Below are positions 8,131 through 15,562 of a DNA stretch of 64,000 nucleotides, piece after piece. The DNA is from Bacillus sp. J37. Its GTDB lineage: Bacteria > Bacillota > Bacilli > Bacillales > Bacillaceae. Below the pieces are notes generated by a model. It was not told the origin of the DNA. It saw only the letters and a program-made list of their open reading frames with translations, and made no database searches. Position numbers and translations under genes: made by a program. The stretch covers positions 124,224 to 188,223 of the forward strand of contig NZ_JAEK01000006.1 in the NCBI RefSeq assembly GCF_000518865.1. Reading direction: 5' to 3'. The first letter of the stretch is position 1. The number at the start of each line of letters is the position of its first letter.

Positions 8131-9711
8131 GTGAACAAAACAATTGTTGGATCTAGATCAATGGTCGTAAGTCCGCATTATTTGGCATCACAAGCAGGAA
8201 ACACAATTTTAGAAAGAGGAGGGAATGCATTTGATGCAGCAGTAGCAGTGAGTGCTTGTCTTGCTGTTGTGTATCCGCACATGACCGGTCTCGGAGGAGA
8301 TTCATTTTGGGTTACATACAGTAAGAGTGAAGAGAAAGTTAAAGTTTATAATGGAAGTGGTCGAGCTGGAATAAACCTGACTCGAGAAGTGTATGAAGGG
8401 CAAGAAGCAATACCAACCAGGGGAATCGAGAGTGCTATTACGGTGCCAGGAATGGTGGATAGTTGGGATGCGGTCTTAAAAGAATATGGCAAATTATCAT
8501 TAGAAGAAGTATTACAACCGGCAATTGATTATGCCGAATATGGGTTTCCGCTTTCGCCGGATCAACATGAAAACACTGTAAAGAGAGCGGATATGTTGAA
8601 GGAAGATGGGGATATGGCCCGAATATTCTTACCAGCTCAGCAAATTCCTAAACGATATCAACGATTTATCCAAACAGACTTATCATGTACATTAAAAAAG
8701 TTAGCTAAAAACGGTAGAGATGATTTTTACAAAGGAAAGCTGGCAGAACGAATTGTCTCGAGCTTAAAAGACAAGGGCAGCCGTTTAACCCTAGATGATT
8801 TTTCGAACCATTATGGAGAGTGGATAGATCCAATCACTACCTCTTATAGGGGCTATGACGTTTATCAAGCACCCCCAAATTCACAAGGATTTGTAGGGTT
8901 AATGGCGCTGAATATTTTAGAAAATTTCGATTTCTCTTTAATTGAAGAAGGTTCTTATCGTTATTATCATGTTTTAGTTGAAGCATTAAAAAGAAGCTTT
9001 CAAGATCGTAATAAGCATCTTACAGATCCTCTGTTTTATGATATCCCATTAGATAGGTTAATAAGCAAATCTTACGGAAAAGAATTGGCAGAAGGAATTG
9101 AATTCGACCAAGTAGGTGAAATTGAAACCGAATCAGTTGGAAGAGATACAGCCCATGCCGCAGTATTTGATGAGGAAGGAAATGCGGTATCATTTATTCA
9201 AAGTCTTTATTTTGAATTTGGATCTGGTATTGTAGCAGGAGATTCTGGTATTATCATGCAGAACAGAGGTTCCTTTTTCTCTTTAGATCCTTCTCATGTG
9301 AACTGTCTTGAACCGGAAAAAAGGTCATTTCATACGTTAATGCCCGCAATGGCGTTAAAAGATAGGAGGCCAAGAATCCTTTATGGGACACAAGGCGGGG
9401 AGGGTCAACCTCAAACCCAAACGGCGATTCTCACAAGAATGATTGATTATGGAATGGATCCTCAATCAGCTATTAGTGCCCCAAGGTTTGTATGGGGAAG
9501 AACATGGGGAAAGCAAACTCAAGAATTAAAAATAGAAGGTCGAGTAAGCCTGAATGTTCTGGAACAATTATCAAAAGCTGGTCATATTGTCAATAAAGTG
9601 GAAGATTTCGATGGGATAATGGGTCACGCAAATGCAATTTTAATAGATGATCAAGGGTTTGTACACGGCGGTGTGGATCCAAGAAGTGATGGAGCCGCGG
9701 TTGGGAGGTAG
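8131..9711 (+). CDS. Gamma-glutamyltransferase-like Ntn hydrolase (oxamate amidohydrolase candidate)
   Basis: About 526-residue Ntn hydrolase of the GGT family. GGNAFDAAVAV and YPHMTGLGGD near the N terminus and the autoprocessing site VGRDTAHAAVFD are clear; the nucleophilic threonine is the T of DTAH (residue 340 from the chosen GTG). Classical GGTs have DTTH(Y/F)S, so this member departs there. No signal peptide is visible, whereas secreted glutathione-cleaving GGTs have one. Klebsiella HpxW, a GGT relative in a ureide cluster, is an oxamate amidohydrolase; that role fits the amidase and PucG neighbours. The start is GTG six bases after GGGGGAA; longer TTG or ATG starts are possible. Confidence 0.8.
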   Translation: MNKTIVGSRSMVVSPHYLASQAGNTILERGGNAFDAAVAVSACLAVVYPHMTGLGGDSFWVTYSKSEEKVKVYNGSGRAGINLTREVYEGQEAIPTRGIESAITVPGMVDSWDAVLKEYGKLSLEEVLQPAIDYAEYGFPLSPDQHENTVKRADMLKEDGDMARIFLPAQQIPKRYQRFIQTDLSCTLKKLAKNGRDDFYKGKLAERIVSSLKDKGSRLTLDDFSNHYGEWIDPITTSYRGYDVYQAPPNSQGFVGLMALNILENFDFSLIEEGSYRYYHVLVEALKRSFQDRNKHLTDPLFYDIPLDRLISKSYGKELAEGIEFDQVGEIETESVGRDTAHAAVFDEEGNAVSFIQSLYFEFGSGIVAGDSGIIMQNRGSFFSLDPSHVNCLEPEKRSFHTLMPAMALKDRRPRILYGTQGGEGQPQTQTAILTRMIDYGMDPQSAISAPRFVWGRTWGKQTQELKIEGRVSLNVLEQLSKAGHIVNKVEDFDGIMGHANAILIDDQGFVHGGVDPRSDGAAVGR

Positions 9712-9724
9712 TGGTTATGTAAAT

Positions 9725-9851
9725 TTTTGTCGAAAAATGACTAATCGAAAATAAATCCTGAAAATCGAAGATATATCTCCAGAATCGTTGATAAAATCTT
9801 AAAATCGAAGATAAATTTCCAAAATCGATAAATAAATTTCAAGCAAGCTAA
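9725..9851. repeat. 20-nt periodic repeat element, copy 1
   Basis: Five units starting with CGA or CGTT occur at exact 20-base steps (C at 9746, 9766, 9786, 9806, 9826) with consensus AATCGAAGATAAATYTCMA. A lead-in GTCGAAAAATGACTAAT begins 15 bases before the first unit and the element ends in TTTCAAGCAAGCTAAA. A second copy with the same lead-in spacing and ending lies after the TetR gene. The units are too short and lack spacers for a CRISPR array. Confidence 0.8.
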
Positions 9852-9973
9852 ATAGAAGATGTTCTCTTAGTTGGAGTACTCTTTTCGTTCCCTAGTTTCT
9901 TTATGTTTCGCTTTTATCTCTCCCTTTTAATCATTATACTTAAACTATATGATGTTAAAAGGATGGGTTTTTA

Positions 9974-10423
9974 GTGAAAATAGATCACATTGATAGAAAA
10001 ATACTAGAGCTTCTCACAATAAATGGCAGGATGTCTTATTCAGATATAGGAAAGGAACTTGAGTTATCAAGAGTTTCTGTTCGTGAACGTGTAAATCAAC
10101 TGATAAAACATGATGTGATTGAAAAATTCAGTGTTGTGATCAATTCGGAAAAAATGGGAAAAAATGTTTCGGCGTTTTTTGAAGTGGATTGTGAACCAGC
10201 TTATTTGGTTAATGTTGCCCAAAAGCTTGCGGACAATCCATGTGTGTCCAGTTGTTATCAAATGACAGGACCAAGTACATTACATATGCATGTATTGGTT
10301 GATGACTTCGAGGCTTTAGAGAAGTTTATCAATAATGAGTTATATGCACTAGAAGGAATCACTAGGGTGGAAAGTCATATTTTACTTAGACGTTTTAAAA
10401 GCAGAAGTGGCATGAAATTATAG
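9974..10423 (+). CDS. ywrC: Lrp/AsnC-family regulator of chromate transporter genes
   Basis: 149-residue Lrp/AsnC protein: winged HTH at residues 1-55 (IDRKILELLTINGRMSYSDIG, LSRVSVRERVNQL) then a RAM/AsnC ligand-binding domain. In B. subtilis the same order ywrC-ywrB-ywrA exists, and YwrC (ChrS) represses the chromate transporter pair (established knowledge). GTG start eight bases after AAAAGGATG. A hairpin terminator separates it from the transporter genes, so they are likely regulated targets with their own promoter. Confidence 0.82.
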   Translation: MKIDHIDRKILELLTINGRMSYSDIGKELELSRVSVRERVNQLIKHDVIEKFSVVINSEKMGKNVSAFFEVDCEPAYLVNVAQKLADNPCVSSCYQMTGPSTLHMHVLVDDFEALEKFINNELYALEGITRVESHILLRRFKSRSGMKL

Positions 10424-10437
10424 AAAAGTGTGTAGTG

Positions 10438-10477
10438 GAGAATGCGGGTAAATTGATTCCAATGGCATTCTCTTTTT
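10438..10477 (+). terminator. Hairpin terminator after ywrC
   Basis: Arms GAGAATGC and GCATTCTC separated by 19 bases and followed by TTTTTATTTT. Confidence 0.65.
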
Positions 10478-10538
10478 ATTTTGAGTAATATTCAGAAAAT
10501 GTATAGAAATGAAGAAAGATATCCTATATAATCAAAAT

Positions 10539-10595
10539 AATCAAATGAAAGTTTCGTTTGTAAGTTAATATCATTTGGTTGATTAACAAACGAAA
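10539..10595 (+). promoter_or_regulatory. Two interleaved inverted repeats upstream of ywrBA
   Basis: AATCAAATGA (10539-10548) can pair with TCATTTGGTT (10571-10580, one G-U), and TTTCGTTTGT (10552-10561) pairs perfectly with ACAAACGAAA (10586-10595). The order A-B-A'-B' is that of a pseudoknot or of two overlapping operators. It lies about 135 bases before the transporter genes in an otherwise gene-free 305-base stretch that also contains the palindromic TACCTAGCAGGTA near 10673. Confidence 0.5.
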
Positions 10596-10728
10596 AAACA
10601 TCCGTATGAATTAGTAATTCGATCCATACCTATTGTAGGGGCACAATATAAAGAAAGCGGGGGGATAATAAGTACCTAGCAGGTATGTGCCAAAGAGAAA
10701 TGACATCATATGTAAAGGGTGAGATGAA

Positions 10729-11304
10729 ATGAAACACCTTCAATTATTTTTAGCATTTTTTCGTGTGGGTATGTTGGGGTACGGTGGGGGACCTTCATCG
10801 ATTCCACTTGTTCATAAAGAAGTAGTCGATAAATATAAGTGGATGAATGATGATGAGTTTGCTGATGTATTAGCGCTTGGAAATACATTGCCTGGACCAA
10901 TTGCAACGAAAATGGCCGGTTATATTGGGTATCGTGTAGGGGGGATTTTAGGGCTTGTTAATGCCACACTTTCCACTATTCTTCCAACGATCGTTCTAAT
11001 GATTGTCTTATTAACAACGATTTCTTCTATAAAGGATTATCCTTGGGTCCAAGGAATGACAGCAGCAGTAGTACCTGTAGTTGGAGTTATGCTGGCAACA
11101 TTGACATGGGATTTTTTTAAGAAATCACAAACTTCAATGGGCTGGATAAAAGCAATAGCATTTATAGGTGGTAGTTTTCTTTTTATGGAGATTTTAGGTC
11201 TACACCCAGCTGTTTTAATCGTAGTATTATTGATTGCTGCTGTCATGATAAAAGATAAAAAACCTGATGAAGAAAGCAACGTAGAGAGGGGAAATGCTTC
11301 GTGA
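10729..11304 (+). CDS. ywrB: Chromate transporter, N-terminal half protein
   Basis: 191-residue short CHR-family membrane protein, with GYGGGPSSIPL and LPGPIATKMAGYIGY, the paired signature of chromate transporters, and four to six hydrophobic segments. Short CHR proteins work as pairs of opposite topology; this one is followed by its partner with overlapping stop/start. In B. subtilis the equivalent pair (Chr3N/Chr3C) lowers chromate accumulation (established knowledge). AAAGGGTGAG precedes the ATG. The acidic/basic tail DKKPDEESNVERGN is cytoplasmic-like. Confidence 0.88.
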   Translation: MKHLQLFLAFFRVGMLGYGGGPSSIPLVHKEVVDKYKWMNDDEFADVLALGNTLPGPIATKMAGYIGYRVGGILGLVNATLSTILPTIVLMIVLLTTISSIKDYPWVQGMTAAVVPVVGVMLATLTWDFFKKSQTSMGWIKAIAFIGGSFLFMEILGLHPAVLIVVLLIAAVMIKDKKPDEESNVERGNAS

Positions 11305-11828
11305 TCTATTGGGAGATATTTCTTGCCTTTTTTATTCCGGGAATATTAGGGTATGGTGGTGGTCCAGCTTCGATTCCTCTGATCGAAAATGAAGTTGTTG
11401 ATCGCTATGGATGGATGAATGTGAATGAATTTAGTGAAGTACTTGCATTAGGAAATGCCTTGCCGGGTCCAATTGCAACAAAGATGGCCGGCTATATTGG
11501 CTACGAACAGGGAGGGATACTAGGTAGCTTAGTGGGTATTTTTGCTACAGTAGCGCCTTCTCTTATTTTAATGATTGTATTATTGGGGTTTTTATATAAA
11601 TACAAAGATTCTCCTAAGGTAAAACGAATGACAACTTTTATTCGTCCAACAATCGCAGTTTTACTTGGGGTAATGGCATACGGCTTTTTCTTCACTTCTT
11701 ATCAGGATACAGGAATTTGGCAAACCTTGTTCCTTGTTGTGGCTAGTTTTTTCTTATTAGAAAAATTAAAGGTCCATCCAGCTTTAGTTATTGTGGCTGC
11801 GATGGGATATGGAGCGGTCTTTATATGA
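11301..11828 (+). CDS. ywrA: Chromate transporter, C-terminal half protein
   Basis: 175-residue paralogue of the preceding protein with the same GYGGGPASIPL and LPGPIATKMAGYIGY signatures. GTG start overlaps the upstream TGA (GTGA), so translation is coupled, in keeping with a 1:1 heteromer. The two proteins align over most of their length, indicating duplication. A terminator directly follows the stop. Confidence 0.88.
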   Translation: MIYWEIFLAFFIPGILGYGGGPASIPLIENEVVDRYGWMNVNEFSEVLALGNALPGPIATKMAGYIGYEQGGILGSLVGIFATVAPSLILMIVLLGFLYKYKDSPKVKRMTTFIRPTIAVLLGVMAYGFFFTSYQDTGIWQTLFLVVASFFLLEKLKVHPALVIVAAMGYGAVFI

Positions 11829-11830
11829 AG

Positions 11831-11861
11831 TCCCAAGCTTTTTTAAGCTTGGGATTTTTTA
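11831..11861. terminator. Bidirectional terminator
   Basis: Perfect arms TCCCAAGCTT/AAGCTTGGGA around TTTT, followed by TTTTTT. It serves ywrBA and lies just past the converging HxlR gene. Confidence 0.9.
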
Positions 11862-12224
11862 TTTAGTATTAAGTATACTCTCTTCTAATACCTCATTTTT
11901 ATCTCCATATACTTGTGTTAAATGACTTTCTCCCCAAGCACATAAGGCATCCAAAATATGCTCAAGACTTTTACCGTATTCACTTAATTCATATTCTACT
12001 TTAGGTGGAATTTCATGATAAACAATACGATTAATAACACCGTCTTCCTCTAATTCACGTAATTGTTGAGTTAACATTTTTTGAGTGATATTAGGCATTA
12101 ATCGTTTTAATTCACTTGTTCGTTTTTTTCCGTGAGTAAGGTGACACAAGATAACACATTTCCATTTCCCACCGATTACTTCTAAAGTAGCTTCAACCGC
12201 AATATTGTATTTTTTCTTTTGCAT
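11859..12224 (-). CDS. ytcD: HxlR-family transcriptional regulator
   Basis: 121-residue winged-HTH protein with the HxlR hallmark IGGKWKCVILCHL followed by NITQKMLTQQLRELEEDGV. The frame extends nine codons upstream, but GGAGGAAACT directly before ATGCAAAAG fixes this start. It diverges from an MFS pump and an aldo/keto reductase, the same set as B. subtilis ytcD-ytbDE. HxlR proteins often sense electrophiles or redox stress through a cysteine; Cys residues are present in KCVILC. Confidence 0.82.
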   Translation of the reverse strand: MQKKKYNIAVEATLEVIGGKWKCVILCHLTHGKKRTSELKRLMPNITQKMLTQQLRELEEDGVINRIVYHEIPPKVEYELSEYGKSLEHILDALCAWGESHLTQVYGDKNEVLEESILNTK

Positions 12225-12242
12225 AGTTTCCTCCACATATGA

Positions 12243-12298
12243 TAGGTACAAAAAAGTTCCTATATCACTTCTTGGTACCTATCGTACTTAAAAGTGCG
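12243..12298. promoter_or_regulatory. Candidate HxlR operator cluster
   Basis: GTAC-containing blocks recur: AGGTACAAAAAAGTTCCT, TTGGTACCTA and the near-palindrome CGTACTTAAAAGTGCG. They lie directly upstream of the HxlR gene and in the divergent region, where autoregulation is expected. Further on, 12368-12379 is the perfect palindrome TCTGCATGCAGA, nested inside TTTCACC/GGTGAAT arms in the leader of the MFS gene. Confidence 0.5.
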
Positions 12299-12421
12299 TT
12301 CTTCTCAATTTGAATTGTATATATCATAATAACATTTGCCGATCGATTTTCACCATTTATTTTATCGTCTGCATGCAGAAGGTGAATCATACAATAGTAT
12401 CTATTTTAGGAGGAGACAAAA

Positions 12422-13600
12422 ATGTCTTTAGATAAAAAAAGAAGCATATTCGCGCTGCTTGCTTTAGCGGTTAGTGCTTTTGCGATAGGAACAACTGAAT
12501 TTATAAGTGTAGGATTATTGCCGCTTATTTCAGAGGATTTGCATATACCTGTCACAACAGCTGGTTTAACTGTATCTTTATACGCATTAGGAGTTACGTT
12601 TGGGGCTCCAATCCTTACATCTTTAACTTCTAGTATGTCACGAAAAACGTTACTGCTTTTAATTATGATTGTTTTTATTGTTGGTAATTCCCTGGCTGCA
12701 AGTTCGACTAGTGTAGGAATTTTACTTTTTGCCCGAGTTCTTTCTGCTTTTTCTCATGGCGTTTTTATGTCAATTGGTTCAACGATTGCAGCTAATTTGG
12801 TACCCGAAAATAAACGGGCTAGTGCCATTTCAATCATGTTTACAGGTCTTACTGTAGCAACTGTGACAGGAGTACCGCTTGGAACATTTATTGGTCAGCA
12901 ATTTGGCTGGAGAGCTGCCTTTCTTGCCATCATTGTTGTTGGAATAATTGCTCTTATTGCTAATAGTATCCTTGTTCCGTCTGATTTACCGAAGGGAGCA
13001 AGAACAACTTTCATAGACCAATTCAAGCTTCTTTCAAATGGCCGTCTTTTACTTTTATTCATTATAACGGCCTTAGGTTATGGAGGGACATTTGTTGTTT
13101 TTACTTATCTTTCACCATTGCTTCAACATGTGACAGGGTTTAAAGAGGGTGTTGTGGCGATCATCTTGCTTGTTTATGGAATTGCCATTGCAATCGGGAA
13201 TGTCATAGGAGGGAAACTCGCAAATCAAAATCCCCTTAAGGCATTGTTTTATATGTTTATTATTCAGGCCATTATTCTTATTGTTCTTACATTTACTGCC
13301 CCATTCAAAATAGCCGGATTAATCACGATTATTTTTATGGGACTTCTTGCTTTTATGAATGTACCAGGTTTACAAGTGCATGTTGTCACACTTGCGGAGA
13401 AATTTGTTCCAAGTGCAGTAGATGTGGCATCAGCGATTAATATTGCAGCATTTAATGCCGGTATTGCGATTGGATCTTATATAGGAGGAATCATCACGGA
13501 TTCCATTGGGTTAATTCATACGGCATGGATTGGCGGGCTCATGGTTATGGGTGCTGTTGTTTTAACAGGATGGAGTCGTTTGTTGGAAAAACAGGATTGA
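12422..13600 (+). CDS. ytbD: MFS efflux transporter, YtbD-like
   Basis: 392-residue, 12-TM major facilitator of the AraJ/YdhP drug-efflux group: TTEFISVGLLPLISEDL in TM1, SMSRKTLLLL in the cytoplasmic 2-3 loop and ARVLSAFSHGVF in TM4. AGGAGGAGACAAA precedes the ATG. It is paired with an aldo/keto reductase 60 bases downstream and a divergent HxlR repressor, suggesting an inducible export plus reduction response to a reactive compound. Substrate unknown. Confidence 0.82.
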   Translation: MSLDKKRSIFALLALAVSAFAIGTTEFISVGLLPLISEDLHIPVTTAGLTVSLYALGVTFGAPILTSLTSSMSRKTLLLLIMIVFIVGNSLAASSTSVGILLFARVLSAFSHGVFMSIGSTIAANLVPENKRASAISIMFTGLTVATVTGVPLGTFIGQQFGWRAAFLAIIVVGIIALIANSILVPSDLPKGARTTFIDQFKLLSNGRLLLLFIITALGYGGTFVVFTYLSPLLQHVTGFKEGVVAIILLVYGIAIAIGNVIGGKLANQNPLKALFYMFIIQAIILIVLTFTAPFKIAGLITIIFMGLLAFMNVPGLQVHVVTLAEKFVPSAVDVASAINIAAFNAGIAIGSYIGGIITDSIGLIHTAWIGGLMVMGAVVLTGWSRLLEKQD

Positions 13601-13659
13601 CACATTTTTACGGGTGGAGTGGGTGTGGGTATAAATAATTAAAGTGGAGGATGTTTTTC

Positions 13660-14502
13660 ATGATAAATGGTTTACAAGAAACAACAGCTTTGCATAATGG
13701 AGTAAAAATGCCTTGGTTTGGAATCGGTGTGTTTAAAGTAGAAGAAGGTCCGGAATTGGTGAATGCATTAAAAGCTGGTATTAAGCATGGGTATCGAAGC
13801 ATTGATACAGCAGCTATTTACGGGAATGAAGAGGGTGTTGGAGAAGGTATTAGAGAAGGGGTGAAAGAAGCAAAAATTGCTAGACAGGATTTATTTATAA
13901 CCTCTAAGGTTTGGAATGCTGACCTTGGGTATGACTTAACATTAAAAGCATTTGAAAGTAGCTTACAAAAACTAGGCTTGGATTATTTGGATTTATATCT
14001 TATTCACTGGCCCGTTGAAGGTAAGTACAAAGATGCATGGAGAGCGTTAGAAACTCTTTATAAACAAGGAAAAGTAAAAGCAATCGGTGTTAGCAATTTC
14101 CAAATTCATCATCTTGAAGATTTGATGATGAGCGCTGAAATTAAACCGATGATTAATCAAGTAGAGTACCACCCGCGTTTAACTCAAAAGGAGCTTCAAG
14201 AATTTTGTCAAAAACATGAAATTCAGCTTGAAGCTTGGTCACCATTAATGCAAGGTGAGTTGTTGGACAACGATACTTTACAGAGTATTTCTGTTAAATA
14301 TCAAAAAACAATTGCACAAATTATATTACGTTGGGATCTGCAAAACGGTGTGGTCACCATTCCAAAATCTACAAAAGAACACAGAATCATTGAAAATGCA
14401 TCCATTTTTGATTTTGAATTAACAAAAGAGGATATGGAGAAAATAGATTCCTTAAATGAGAATAAGCGTGTTGGACCGGATCCGGATCATTTTGATTTCT
14501 AA
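13660..14502 (+). CDS. ytbE: Aldo/keto reductase, YtbE-like
   Basis: 280-residue NADPH-dependent (beta/alpha)8 reductase. The catalytic tetrad is visible: Asp and Tyr in SIDTAAIYGNE, Lys in ITSKVW and His in LIHWP; IPKSTKEHRI is the NADP-binding segment. The start three codons inside the longest frame is preferred because GTGGAGG then lies nine bases away. Gene order matches B. subtilis ytbDE; YtbE belongs to AKR5G and reduces aldehydes such as methylglyoxal-like substrates (family knowledge). Confidence 0.87.
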   Translation: MINGLQETTALHNGVKMPWFGIGVFKVEEGPELVNALKAGIKHGYRSIDTAAIYGNEEGVGEGIREGVKEAKIARQDLFITSKVWNADLGYDLTLKAFESSLQKLGLDYLDLYLIHWPVEGKYKDAWRALETLYKQGKVKAIGVSNFQIHHLEDLMMSAEIKPMINQVEYHPRLTQKELQEFCQKHEIQLEAWSPLMQGELLDNDTLQSISVKYQKTIAQIILRWDLQNGVVTIPKSTKEHRIIENASIFDFELTKEDMEKIDSLNENKRVGPDPDHFDF

Positions 14503-14518
14503 GAAATAGGTTGAAAAA

Positions 14519-14545
14519 GGGGCAGTCAATAAAATGACTGCCCTA
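14519..14545. terminator. Bidirectional terminator between ytbE and ykgA
   Basis: Arms GGGCAGTC/GACTGCCC around an eight-base loop. On the minus strand CCTTTTTC follows, giving a T tract for ykgA; on the plus strand TAAACTTTT follows. Confidence 0.75.
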
Positions 14546-14550
14546 AACTT

Positions 14551-15402
14551 TTACCCTCTTAACAGGGGTAATGTACAGCATCTAAATGCTCCACCTGATT
14601 TAATAATTTCGGTTATATCCACTTCAATGATTTCATATCCCCGCTCTCTAAGCTTTTTGTTTACCCCATGATTAATTGGCAAGCTTAATATCCGCTTGTT
14701 ACCAATCGATAAAATATTGGTCCCTAATGTCGCTTGCTCTTCCTCTGAAACTTCAATAAGATCATATCGTGAAGCAAGTAATTGATGCTTTTCTTCGCTC
14801 ATTTCACCAGGAAAAATCAACGCCTCATTTGGTGAAATAATGTTGAATACACAATCAAGATGTAAGTATTTATCTGTAAAAGGAATAGCAATTATTTCAT
14901 ACGTTGGCAAAAGGGTCTGCAAATGCTGAATTGCGTCTACATTTGTTCGGTTACTAACTCCAACAAAAATAGTGTTTCCATCAATAAAAACATCTCCACC
15001 TTCAATCATATCTCCAATAAGATTTGTATACGTAATTTCTTCTTTCTCAAGATAAGTAATAAATTCTTTTTCTTCCCCAACACGTAAATCATGTGCCATA
15101 TCGGCAACAAAAACTTGTTGTCCTAATGTAAATCCAATGTCACGGGTAAACACCTGCTCAGGGAATTTTTGATGAGGGGTTAGTAAATGAACCTCGATTC
15201 CGAGATCTCGTAAAGTTTGGACCAATTCCTGGTGCTGTTTTTTAGCTAACTCTGTATCAATATTTTCTTTCAAAAATTGTTTTTGAGTTTCATTAATAGG
15301 TTCTTTGATGGTCATATAATCTGGTGGACAAAGCACTACCTTTTTAAGTGGATCGTATTCATTTAAGCATGTACATTTTATGTAATCTGGACGCTGTGAC
15401 AT
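14551..15402 (-). CDS. ykgA: Amidinotransferase/DDAH-family hydrolase, YkgA-like
   Basis: 283-residue guanidino-modifying enzyme fold. FTRDIGF, MIEGGDV, the catalytic-histidine segment YLHLDCVFN and the C-terminal cysteine in GGAFRCCTLP correspond to the family catalytic residues (Asp, Glu, His, Cys). It resembles B. subtilis YkgA. Substrates in the family include dimethylarginine and arginine; the real one here is unknown. AGGAGGAGTAATTC precedes the ATG. Monocistronic, convergent to ytbE. Confidence 0.78.
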   Translation of the reverse strand: MSQRPDYIKCTCLNEYDPLKKVVLCPPDYMTIKEPINETQKQFLKENIDTELAKKQHQELVQTLRDLGIEVHLLTPHQKFPEQVFTRDIGFTLGQQVFVADMAHDLRVGEEKEFITYLEKEEITYTNLIGDMIEGGDVFIDGNTIFVGVSNRTNVDAIQHLQTLLPTYEIIAIPFTDKYLHLDCVFNIISPNEALIFPGEMSEEKHQLLASRYDLIEVSEEEQATLGTNILSIGNKRILSLPINHGVNKKLRERGYEIIEVDITEIIKSGGAFRCCTLPLLRG

Positions 15403-15501
15403 GAATTACTCCTCCTATATCTGTTTTTCTTATTATTCCCTATCATTAGGCGATTGAATCTTTCTTGTTAGTAGCTTGATTTTTGAAGGCTGGAAATAAT
15501 C

Positions 15502-15532
15502 TGCATATTTATGTAAATGCAATTGCAAACTA
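15502..15532 (+). promoter_or_regulatory. SigF/SigG-like promoter upstream of DUF3231 gene
   Basis: TGCATA, 18 bases, then CAAACTA resembles the forespore consensus (TGHATR ... CATWHTA) with one mismatch in the -10. It sits 31 bases before the DUF3231 start. Inference from pattern only. Confidence 0.35.
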
Positions 15533-15562
15533 TTCTTAATGTCTGCATATAGGAGGTTTGTT

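Noticed and set aside
9725-9851. CRISPR-like periodic repeats
   Set aside because: Units are contiguous 20-mers without unique spacers, and no cas genes are present.
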